Source: a virus. From it: 33,099 nucleotides of DNA. Shown here piece by piece: positions 8,220-14,934 of the stretch. The notes under the pieces are model-generated. The model did not search any database and had not been told where the DNA came from. It worked only from the letters and a program-made list of their open reading frames with translations. Each line of letters starts with the position of its first letter. The stretch's first letter is position 1. Both the position numbers and the translations under genes were made by a program. The DNA is taken from IMG/VR virus record IMGVR_UViG_3300034791_000481, positions 1-33,099 of that record; one strand, given 5' to 3'.

Positions 8220-8606
8220 ATGAGAAATAGTTTAACTTTCCTTTTATTAGTTTTTCTTAGTGGTTGTGCTGGTACTGGATATAATGATTGGACAGAAAAG
8301 GAACAAGCCAAATACAAATACTTTCTAGCCTTACAAACGGTAGACACATTGCAAACTTATGAAGGATTAAAGTGTACCAGTGATAAGCCTCTTACCGAGT
8401 GTCTAGAGGAAGTTAATCCTTTATATGGCAAGAGCCCTTCGGGCGAAAAAATTGTAGGGCTTAAACTACTGTCAAATCTGTTAATATATGCTGCGCTTAG
8501 GGCCGAACCCGACGTACTGTCTCGAGAAACAACTCTTAATGTTATGAATATGGGGATTGCGGTAGTAATAATCAATAACCAAATAGTAATTAATAGAGCG
8601 TTTTAA
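8220..8606 (+). CDS. Putative phage lipoprotein
   Basis: A 128-residue protein with a clear lipoprotein signal peptide: MRNSLTFLLLVFLSGC, positive N-terminus, hydrophobic core and lipobox LSGC with Cys16. The mature part has a charged segment (NDWTEKEQAKYK), then ALQTVDTLQTYEGL, a CTSDKPLTEC pair of cysteines that could form a disulfide, a VNPLYGKSPSGEK turn, and two moderately hydrophobic stretches. It would be membrane-anchored in the periplasm. The order (D..Q..EGL..NP..G..PS) resembles small two-helix membrane proteins, but no family can be named with confidence. A spanin is not supported, as no inner-membrane partner overlaps it. Superinfection exclusion or an envelope role is possible but unproven. 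Confidence 0.7.
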   Translation: MRNSLTFLLLVFLSGCAGTGYNDWTEKEQAKYKYFLALQTVDTLQTYEGLKCTSDKPLTECLEEVNPLYGKSPSGEKIVGLKLLSNLLIYAALRAEPDVLSRETTLNVMNMGIAVVIINNQIVINRAF

Positions 8607-8623
8607 GTACCTTCTCCACGCCT

Positions 8624-8631
8624 TATAAATA
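8624..8631 (+). promoter_or_regulatory. T4-type late promoter box upstream of uvsY
   Basis: An exact TATAAATA lies 46 bases before the uvsY start, followed at once by the 12-base tandem repeats at 8639-8674. Confidence 0.65.
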
Positions 8632-8638
8632 AATATAT

Positions 8639-8674
8639 ATTAGAATATACATTAGAATATACATTACTGGATAC
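8639..8674 (+). repeat. Three tandem 12-base units in the uvsY leader
   Basis: ATTAGAATATAC occurs at 8639-8650 and 8651-8662, followed by a degenerate copy ATTACTGGATAC at 8663-8674, directly before ATTATG of uvsY. The leader has no clear Shine-Dalgarno. The array may be simple AT-rich slippage or a translational control site. Confidence 0.7.
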
Positions 8675-8677
8675 ATT

Positions 8678-9124
8678 ATGAATAACCTAGAAACAATACT
8701 TGAGATGTGGAAAAAAGATTCTATTATTGATGAACTTCAATTAGACCAATCCGCTAGAGACTCAGCAAAACTTCATTCGAAGTACTTAGAACTATACTCG
8801 ATAAATAAACTTAGATTTAGAAAATTAGATCTTGAATTTAAGGTATTATTACGAGATAAGTTTATGCATTATAATGGTAAACTAACTCAAATGGAAATGG
8901 ACTCAAAAGGATGGCCCTATGATCCATTGAATGGTCTTACAGTACTTAAAGGCGATATGGATAAATGGTACGATGCAGATCCATTAATACAAGAACATCA
9001 AGCTAAGATGCATTATACGCAAGAGCTCATTGATACATTAAAAGAAATTTTAGAGAATGTTAAATGGCGTCACCAAAATATTAAAAATATTATTGAATGG
9101 AATAAATTTACTAGCGGGATGTAA
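8678..9124 (+). CDS. uvsY: UvsY recombination mediator
   Basis: A 148-residue UvsY homolog, close in length to the T4 protein (137). UvsY loads the UvsX recombinase onto gp32-coated single-stranded DNA. The N-terminal LEMWKKDSIIDELQLDQSAR and HSKYLELYSINKLRFRKLD pattern matches the T4 opening (KKDVFID, then SKWLNKHSSIK). The protein is helical, and the C-terminal WRHQNIKNIIEWNKFTSG corresponds to the T4 IKHIQDMRAFEAG tail. It overlaps the uvsW start by one base (TAATG), so translation is coupled. UvsX is not in the window. Confidence 0.88.
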   Translation: MNNLETILEMWKKDSIIDELQLDQSARDSAKLHSKYLELYSINKLRFRKLDLEFKVLLRDKFMHYNGKLTQMEMDSKGWPYDPLNGLTVLKGDMDKWYDADPLIQEHQAKMHYTQELIDTLKEILENVKWRHQNIKNIIEWNKFTSGM

Positions 9125-10632
9125 TGGAACAAATTATTGTTAAAAAGAAGAATGAAGTCTTCTTAAGTTTAGCTACGGAACCAGGGATAGAGATGGAATT
9201 GACAGAGCACTTCTGTTTCTTTGTTCCGGGTTATAAATTTATGCCAGCTTACAAAAATAGGATGTGGGATGGCAAAATACGCCTATTTGACCTTAGAAAG
9301 AAGGTAATATATGGTGGTTTGTTTAAGTATCTGAAGGAATTTGCCCTAGCTAGGGACTATGAATTGATTATTGAGGACAATTCGACGTTTGGAAGGCCTG
9401 ATACTGAGGAATTGCATGACATAGAAAGCTTCCTTAAGACTATATCACTCAGCGTGAATGGGGATGATATATCCCCCAGGCACTATCAGTTGGATGCACT
9501 CTCGCGCACTCTGACAGATAAAAAGGCTTTATTATTGAGCCCTACGGCATCAGGTAAGAGCTTAATCATATATCTAGCAATTAGATACTATTTAGATATA
9601 TACGATAAAAGTGTATTACTAATAGTGCCAACAACTTCTTTAGTCGAACAAATGTATTCAGATTTTGGTGATTATTCAAAGAAAGACGAATGGAACAGTC
9701 AAGAGAATTGTCATAAGATATATGCAGGAAAAGAAAAGTACAATATTAAAGAACGGATCATAATCACTACCTGGCAATCAATATATAAATTACAAAGTAA
9801 TTGGTTCCAAGATTTTGGTATGGTTATTGGTGATGAAGCACATAATTTTAAAGCTAAGTCACTTACGTCTATCTTAGAAAAGTGTGCAAATGCTGAATAT
9901 AGAATTGGAACTACTGGAACTTTAGATGGAACACAAACACATCAATTAGTATTAGAAGGTTTATTTGGTCCAGTTTATAAAGTTACAACTACTAAGAAGT
10001 TAATTGAAGAAAATTCGTTAGCACAATTAGATATATTTGTATTGTTATTAAAGTATAGCGATGAATATTGTAAATTGGTATCTAAGATGAAATACCAAGA
10101 TGAAATAGATTTTATTGTAAAGTATGGACCTAGGAATAATTTTATATCAAATTTAGCTATGGATCAAGATGGTAATACACTTATACTGTTTCAGTTTGTT
10201 GAAAAACATGGTAAACCATTACATGATATATTACAGAAGAAATTTGAAGAATTACCAAGAAATACTAGGAGGTTATTTTATGTCTCAGGTGAAACCGATG
10301 TGGACACGCGGGAAGAGATACGAGCAATCACAGAAAAACAAGATAACGCGATTATTGTGGCTAGCATGGGCACTTTCTCTACAGGTATTAATATTAAGCG
10401 TTTACATAATATTGTCTTTGCATCACCTAGTAAGTCACAAATCAGAGTCTTACAAAGTATCGGAAGAGGTTTAAGAAAATCATCTGATGGTATGAATACT
10501 AAGGTGTTTGATATTGCAGATGATTTACATTGGAAAAGCAAGAAAAACTATACGTTATTACATGCGGCAGAAAGAATCAGAATATACAGCAGAGAAAAAT
10601 TCGATTACAAAGTACACGATATAAGGATATAA
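9124..10632 (+). CDS. uvsW: UvsW RNA-DNA and DNA helicase
   Basis: A 502-residue superfamily 2 helicase matching T4 UvsW (about 503-587 depending on annotation). It unwinds R-loops and branched recombination intermediates and so switches replication from origin-dependent to recombination-dependent. Visible motifs are an N-terminal DNA-binding domain (WDGKIRLFD near 48), Q/Ia region PRHYQLDAL (about 118), Walker A SPTASGKS (139-146), DEAH (237-240), TGTLDGTQTHQ, GMGTF/INIKRLHNIVFASPSKS, and motif VI QSIGRGLRKS. Start by TAATG overlap with uvsY. The stop overlaps the late box serving the next gene. Confidence 0.93.
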   Translation: MEQIIVKKKNEVFLSLATEPGIEMELTEHFCFFVPGYKFMPAYKNRMWDGKIRLFDLRKKVIYGGLFKYLKEFALARDYELIIEDNSTFGRPDTEELHDIESFLKTISLSVNGDDISPRHYQLDALSRTLTDKKALLLSPTASGKSLIIYLAIRYYLDIYDKSVLLIVPTTSLVEQMYSDFGDYSKKDEWNSQENCHKIYAGKEKYNIKERIIITTWQSIYKLQSNWFQDFGMVIGDEAHNFKAKSLTSILEKCANAEYRIGTTGTLDGTQTHQLVLEGLFGPVYKVTTTKKLIEENSLAQLDIFVLLLKYSDEYCKLVSKMKYQDEIDFIVKYGPRNNFISNLAMDQDGNTLILFQFVEKHGKPLHDILQKKFEELPRNTRRLFYVSGETDVDTREEIRAITEKQDNAIIVASMGTFSTGINIKRLHNIVFASPSKSQIRVLQSIGRGLRKSSDGMNTKVFDIADDLHWKSKKNYTLLHAAERIRIYSREKFDYKVHDIRI

Positions 10633-10635
10633 ATA
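10628..10635 (+). promoter_or_regulatory. T4-type late promoter box overlapping the uvsW stop
   Basis: An exact TATAAATA covers the uvsW stop codon, with only five bases between its end and the next ATG (10641). This is the same close spacing as at 7731-7744. A TAAGGA at 10622-10627 could serve as a distant Shine-Dalgarno on readthrough messages only. Confidence 0.62.
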
Positions 10636-10640
10636 TATAA

Positions 10641-11018
10641 ATGGAAACTATAAAAGAAGTAGATATTAGACACTTCAAGCTTACGAGCGGTGAAGATATA
10701 ATTTGTTATGTTCAAAGTTCAAATGATAAATCTTTTATTGTTGAACGTCCTGCGGCCGTGAGGATCTCACTCTCTGGAGTGTATACATTTGTCGATTGGT
10801 TTCCTTTCTCTGATAGTAAAGTATTTAAGATAATGAAAAGGTTTGTCATCAATCATACTCCAGTAATAACAGAGACAAAAGAATCCTACGTAAGATATTC
10901 ATTACAAGATGATTCTAAAGAATTTCCAGCATTCGATGATCTTGAATATGAAGCTGAAGAGTACGAACTAAAAGAAGATATCTTTCCCACCGATGAATCG
11001 AGTACTACAATACATTAA
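10641..11018 (+). CDS. Sm-like beta-barrel protein, paralog 1 (function unknown)
   Basis: A 125-residue protein whose N-terminal 80 residues look like a small SH3/Sm-type barrel: alternating beta strands in HFKLTSGEDIICYVQ, FIVERPAAVRIS and VYTFVDWFPFSD, then a helix-like VFKIMKRFVINHTPV. It shares its opening pattern (KL.SGEDIICYV) and strand order with the gene at 25099 (RLISGDEVICNV), so the two are paralogs. The C-terminus is a separate acidic tail (DDLEYEAEEYELKEDIF). Small Sm-like proteins are common in marine T4-like phages. An RNA- or polymerase-binding role is possible by fold analogy but not shown. A minus-strand promoter at 11057-11085 points into this gene. Confidence 0.6.
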   Translation: METIKEVDIRHFKLTSGEDIICYVQSSNDKSFIVERPAAVRISLSGVYTFVDWFPFSDSKVFKIMKRFVINHTPVITETKESYVRYSLQDDSKEFPAFDDLEYEAEEYELKEDIFPTDESSTTIH

Positions 11019-11056
11019 TAATATAGTATACCCCTTACCTCCCCGGCAGTATCTAT

Positions 11057-11085
11057 ATTATATCACATTTCTCACTGAATGTAAA
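11057..11085 (-). promoter_or_regulatory. Minus-strand promoter of the TTTACA-N17-TATAAT class
   Basis: On the minus strand, TTTACA (11085-11080), 17 bases, then TATAAT (11062-11057) preceded by TGTGA, the same extended -10 as in the six + strand copies. It fires away from gp55 and into the 3' end of the Sm-like gene. No minus-strand gene is recognised downstream; the first minus-strand ATG opens only a 14-codon frame. Confidence 0.65.
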
Positions 11086-11130
11086 CGGCCAGAGTGAAAT
11101 AAATTGAAAATAAATTAATTAAAAATAATT

Positions 11131-11160
11131 GTTTACTTTTGCAGTAAACTGTGATATAAT
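11131..11160 (+). promoter_or_regulatory. Promoter with inverted repeat, upstream of gp55
   Basis: TTTACT (11132-11137), 17 bases, TATAAT (11155-11160) with extended -10 (TGTGATATAAT). A perfect inverted repeat, GTTTACT-TTTGC-AGTAAAC (11131-11149), covers the -35 and half the spacer. AT-rich sequence upstream could be an UP element. The 40 bases 11122-11161 are identical to 25037-25076. Confidence 0.85.
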
Positions 11161-11185
11161 AGATATATTATTTTAGGAGATATAT

Positions 11186-11761
11186 ATGACTGAAAAAATT
11201 AAACCAAAAGCTAAACCACATTATGTGAATAACAAGGAGTTTTCCCTTGCAGTTGTTGAGTATGTTCGAACAGCAAATGCTGCTAGAGAAGCTGAAGTAG
11301 AAGTACCTAAAGTTACTAATTATATTGCTACTTGTTTCATGAAAATATCTGAAGGACTGTCTCACAGACCGAACTTTGTTCGGTATACTTATCGTGAAGA
11401 AATGGTTATGGATGGTGTAGAAAACTGTTTAAGAGCAATTAATAACTATAAGATAGAAACTGCTACACGTACTGGTAATCCTAATGCATTTTCATATTTT
11501 ACTCAGATTTGTTATTTTGCTTTTATTAGGCGTATAACCAAAGAGAAGAAGCAACAAGATATTAAGTTTAAATTCATTGAAAAAATGGGTATTGAAGATT
11601 TTGCTGCTATGGGTATGGATGATTCAGGTGCTCAACAAACTATGGCATACGTAGATACATTAAGAAGCAGAATAGATCAGATCAGAACCAAAGATGCAAA
11701 GATCAAAGAGTTTGCTAAGATAGAAAAAGAAAAAGAAAAACTAGAATTATTTATGGTATAA
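11186..11761 (+). CDS. gp55: Late-transcription sigma factor (gp55)
   Basis: A 191-residue gp55-type sigma, very close to T4 (185). It replaces host sigma70 on RNA polymerase and directs it to TATAAATA late boxes with the sliding clamp as activator. The core pattern is visible: FVRYTYREEMVMDGVENCLR (sigma region 2-like helix), then NAFSYFTQICYFAFIRRITK, the aromatic segment that contacts the melted -10. The C-terminal LELFMV ends in hydrophobic residues, like the clamp-binding tail of T4 gp55. A Shine-Dalgarno (TAGGAGA) precedes the ATG. Nine TATAAATA boxes in this window are its probable targets. It leads a tight operon with gp47, the small unknown and gp46. Confidence 0.93.
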   Translation: MTEKIKPKAKPHYVNNKEFSLAVVEYVRTANAAREAEVEVPKVTNYIATCFMKISEGLSHRPNFVRYTYREEMVMDGVENCLRAINNYKIETATRTGNPNAFSYFTQICYFAFIRRITKEKKQQDIKFKFIEKMGIEDFAAMGMDDSGAQQTMAYVDTLRSRIDQIRTKDAKIKEFAKIEKEKEKLELFMV

Positions 11762-11763
11762 TT

Positions 11764-12825
11764 ATGAAAGTAGCAATATTAAATGATACACATTGTGGTG
11801 TAAGAAATTCTTCTGATATATTTTTAAATTATCAGGGTAGATTTTACGAAGAAATCTTTTTTCCGTATCTTAAAGAACATAATATAACTAACATATTACA
11901 CTTAGGTGATTATTATGAACACCGAAAGTTCGTTAACTTCAAAGCCCTCAACGCGAATCGTAAGCATTTTCTTGAGCCTATGCGTGATATGGGGATCACA
12001 ATGGACATTATACCAGGGAACCACGACGTATATTTCAAGAATACGAATGAATTATGTTCACTCAAGGAATTACTCGGCTACTTTACTTCAAATATAAACA
12101 TCATAATGAAACCTACTGTTCTTGATTATGATGGTTGTAAAGTTGGTGTTATACCATGGATTAATAATGCCAATTATGAAGAATACACTAAGTGGGCTAT
12201 GTCGTGTAAAGCTTCTATTCTTGGTGCACATCTTGAATTAAAAGGTTTTGAATTAATGGCTGGTATTACCAATCCACATGGTATGAATGCTGATATATTT
12301 TCTAGATTTGAAACTGTTTTAACAGGTCATTTTCATACTAAATCAAGTCAAGGGAATGTTCATTACCTAGGTGGTCAAATGGAATTTACTTGGTCTGATT
12401 GTGATGATCCTAAGTATTTCCATATCTTAGATACCGAAACTAGAGAAGTTATTCCGGTTCGTAATCCTATTACTATATTTAAAAAAATAATCTATGATGA
12501 TACTAAAACTGATTATAATGATATTGATGTATCTGAATTTGAACACAAGTTTATTAAGTTGATTGTTTTAAATAAAAGTGATCTATACATGTTTGATAGA
12601 TTTGTTGATAGACTACAAAGTATTAATACGTATGAACTTAAAATTGCTGAAAGCTTTGAAGAATATCTAGGTGAAAGCGTTGAAGATTCTAAAGTATCTC
12701 TAGAAGATACAGGTGAATTATTAGATACTTATGTTGATGCTGTAGAGACTGACCTTGATAAAGACCACATTAAGGTCGAATTGAGAAAACTATATACTGA
12801 AGCACAAAACTTGGAGGTGGTGTAA
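11764..12825 (+). CDS. gp47: Recombination nuclease subunit (gp47, Mre11-like)
   Basis: A 353-residue metallophosphoesterase, the nuclease half of the T4 gp46-gp47 complex that resects DNA ends for recombination-dependent replication. Metal-binding motifs are all present: LNDTHCG (D8, H10), HLGDYYEHR, PGNHDVYF and GHFHTK. Length matches T4 gp47 (339). It begins two bases after the gp55 stop, and its own stop overlaps the next start by one base (TAATG). The C-terminal domain (after about residue 240) is acidic and helical, expected to bind the gp46 ATPase. Confidence 0.95.
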   Translation: MKVAILNDTHCGVRNSSDIFLNYQGRFYEEIFFPYLKEHNITNILHLGDYYEHRKFVNFKALNANRKHFLEPMRDMGITMDIIPGNHDVYFKNTNELCSLKELLGYFTSNINIIMKPTVLDYDGCKVGVIPWINNANYEEYTKWAMSCKASILGAHLELKGFELMAGITNPHGMNADIFSRFETVLTGHFHTKSSQGNVHYLGGQMEFTWSDCDDPKYFHILDTETREVIPVRNPITIFKKIIYDDTKTDYNDIDVSEFEHKFIKLIVLNKSDLYMFDRFVDRLQSINTYELKIAESFEEYLGESVEDSKVSLEDTGELLDTYVDAVETDLDKDHIKVELRKLYTEAQNLEVV

Positions 12826-13109
12826 TGTATCAACAGCATTTAGACTTACAATTCCCGCTTACACAACAACTAGGTCTTAACTTAGATGTTCCTGTAGATC
12901 AGCGACTAAAATTTTACGTTGACAATAATCTGGTCACAACAATTGATGGTCTCTCTAGCGACAATACGATGACTTCATATCTTACAGTGAGTAATTCTAA
13001 CGGAGCTGAGACTGCAAGGATAGACGATACAGGCATCAGTCTTAGAATGGAAAACAAATCTTGGATAAAAACTAAGGTTGCTAATTGGTTAGGAGTTAAG
13101 TACCTATGA
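12825..13109 (+). CDS. Small protein between gp47 and gp46, unknown
   Basis: A 94-residue protein locked between the two nuclease subunits by overlaps at both ends (TAATG with gp47, ATGA with gp46), so it is certainly translated as part of the same operon. There is no signal peptide or membrane segment. The N-terminal two thirds is rich in polar residues and short beta-type strands (QRLKFYVDNNLVTTIDG, MTSYLTVSNSNG, ETARIDDTGISLRM). The C-terminus (SWIKTKVANWLGVKYL) could form an amphipathic helix suited to protein binding. I do not recognise a family. Its position suggests an accessory role with gp46-gp47, but insertion of an unrelated cargo gene is equally possible. Confidence 0.75.
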   Translation: MYQQHLDLQFPLTQQLGLNLDVPVDQRLKFYVDNNLVTTIDGLSSDNTMTSYLTVSNSNGAETARIDDTGISLRMENKSWIKTKVANWLGVKYL

Positions 13110-14827
13110 TAAATTTTAAATCGGTTTCATGGAAGAACTTTCTTTCAACTGGTAATGATACAATTAAAATACAATTAGATAGAACACCTTCAACACTTAT
13201 CGTAGGCTCAAATGGAGCTGGAAAATCCACGATGCTAGATGCGTTATCATTTGGTCTATTTGGAAAATCTCATAGAGATATTAAAAAAGATCAATTGATC
13301 AATAGTATCAATAAGAAAGGTACTGAAGTTGAAGTTGAGTTTGATGTTGGTAATTCTGAGTTTAAGATCATTCGTGGTATTCGTCCAGGTAAGTTTGAAA
13401 TCTGGCAAAACGGTAATCAAATAAACCAAGCTTCTAATGCTCGTGATTTCCAAAAGTACTTAGAACAAAACATTCTTAAGTTAAATCATAAATCATTCCA
13501 TCAGGTTGTAGTTCTAGGAAGTAGTTCTTTTATTCCCTTTATGCAATTACCTGCATGGTCAAGAAGATCTGTTATTGAAGATTTGCTTGATATTAATATA
13601 TTTAGTAAGATGAATACTTTATTGAAAGAACGTAATTCTAAAATCAAAGAAGAACTTTCTGAGATCAACCATTCATTAGATTTATTTAAAACTAAAATTG
13701 AGTCACAGACTAAATATATTAGAAATCTACAAGCTGTTACTAAAGATATGGTTGATAGCAAAGAAGAATCTATAGTAGACTATAAGGTAGAAATTGAAAG
13801 TTTATTTAAGCAATCTCAGGATCTTGGTCTTAATTTGTCTACATATATACAGCTTGAAACTAATAAAACTGCAGAGTTAAAGAACAAAGAATCTAGTCTA
13901 AAATCATACGACATAAATTTTAAATCAAAAATTAAAGATCTAGTTGAGCAATCTAAGTTCTTTGATAATAATGAACATTGTCCTACATGTGATCAAGATA
14001 TCGATGAAGATATTCGTAATGAAAAGATTAAAGGAATAAAAGCTTCTGCTGCTGAAATACAAAAAGGTATGACAGATCTAAAAACAGAAATGGATCAAAA
14101 TGATCAGGATTATGCTAATGTTTTTACTAGTATGAATGGTTTATTGGACAAGCAACGTACAATCAATTCTAACAACGATAAAATCGGGCTTATTCAAAAA
14201 GAAATAGATAAGATTCAAAAAGAGATTAAATCTCTAGGAGATTCAAGCGGAGATATTAAAACCGCTAAAACTGAATTAGAAGATTTAAGAGATTCAAAAG
14301 ATAGTGTAACTGAAAAGAAATTAGCTTATGTTGAAGAAAGAACATATAATGAAGTAATTGGAGAAATGTTAAAAGACACTGGAATTAAAACTAAAGTCAT
14401 TAAGCAATATTTGCCAGTGATGAATAAACTTATTAATAGTTATCTTCAAACATTAGATTTTTTTGTAGCATTCCATCTCGACGAAGCATTTAATGAAACC
14501 ATTAGATCAAGACATCGCGATGCATTTAACTATGCATCTTTCTCTGAAGGAGAAAAGCAAAGAATTGATTTATCTTTGTTGTTTACTTGGCGTCAAATTG
14601 CTAAGATGAAAAACTCAGCAGCAACTAATCTTTTGGTTTTAGATGAAACATTTGATTCTAGCCTTGATGTAGACGGTGTTGAAAATCTAACTAAGATTTT
14701 AAGTACTTTGGAAGAAGGAACTAATGTATTTATCATTTCTCATAAAGGTGATATACTTGAAAATAAGTTTAGGTCTAAAATAGAATTTGTAAAATCTAGG
14801 AATTTCTCTAAAATAAAAGCAGCTTAA
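13106..14827 (+). CDS. gp46: Recombination ATPase subunit (gp46, Rad50-like)
   Basis: A 573-residue SMC/Rad50-type ATPase, close to T4 gp46 (560). Walker A GSNGAGKST (34-42) is near the N-terminus, a coiled coil runs on both sides of a zinc-hook CPTC (292-295), and the C-terminal half has the signature FSEGEKQRIDLSLLF and Walker B LLVLDETFDSSLD (around 513). It would pair with gp47 to process double-strand ends. The start overlaps the preceding gene by ATGA. The operon that began at the gp55 promoter ends here, and the next gene has its own promoter. Confidence 0.95.
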   Translation: MINFKSVSWKNFLSTGNDTIKIQLDRTPSTLIVGSNGAGKSTMLDALSFGLFGKSHRDIKKDQLINSINKKGTEVEVEFDVGNSEFKIIRGIRPGKFEIWQNGNQINQASNARDFQKYLEQNILKLNHKSFHQVVVLGSSSFIPFMQLPAWSRRSVIEDLLDINIFSKMNTLLKERNSKIKEELSEINHSLDLFKTKIESQTKYIRNLQAVTKDMVDSKEESIVDYKVEIESLFKQSQDLGLNLSTYIQLETNKTAELKNKESSLKSYDINFKSKIKDLVEQSKFFDNNEHCPTCDQDIDEDIRNEKIKGIKASAAEIQKGMTDLKTEMDQNDQDYANVFTSMNGLLDKQRTINSNNDKIGLIQKEIDKIQKEIKSLGDSSGDIKTAKTELEDLRDSKDSVTEKKLAYVEERTYNEVIGEMLKDTGIKTKVIKQYLPVMNKLINSYLQTLDFFVAFHLDEAFNETIRSRHRDAFNYASFSEGEKQRIDLSLLFTWRQIAKMKNSAATNLLVLDETFDSSLDVDGVENLTKILSTLEEGTNVFIISHKGDILENKFRSKIEFVKSRNFSKIKAA

Positions 14828-14832
14828 TCCCA

Positions 14833-14871
14833 TATTCACCAGAGTTATATTGACTATAACGAAAATAAATG
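14833..14871 (+). repeat. 39-base upstream repeat, copy 1
   Basis: This matches 17053-17091 at 36 of 39 positions. Its core is a perfect inverted repeat GTTATA-TTGAC-TATAAC (14844-14860), followed by GAAAATAAAT. It lies just upstream of the promoter for the metalloprotease/vWA gene. Confidence 0.85.
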
Positions 14872-14880
14872 GTAAAAGGG

Positions 14881-14909
14881 TTTACTTTGCGCCTAGAATG
14901 TGATATAAT
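14881..14909 (+). promoter_or_regulatory. Promoter upstream of the metalloprotease/vWA gene
   Basis: TTTACT (14881-14886), 17 bases, TATAAT (14904-14909) with extended -10 TGTGATATAAT. Unlike most copies, the spacer (TTGCGCCTAGAATGTGA) lacks the inverted repeat, so if that repeat is an operator this copy should escape it. Confidence 0.85.
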
Positions 14910-14934
14910 ATACATATATTGAAAAGGAGTAGTT

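Noticed and set aside
8432-8449. GC-rich hairpin (GCCC-TTC-GGGC) followed by As inside the lipoprotein gene
   Set aside because: It lies within the coding frame, has no T-run on the coding strand, and the gene continues normally, so it is not a terminator.
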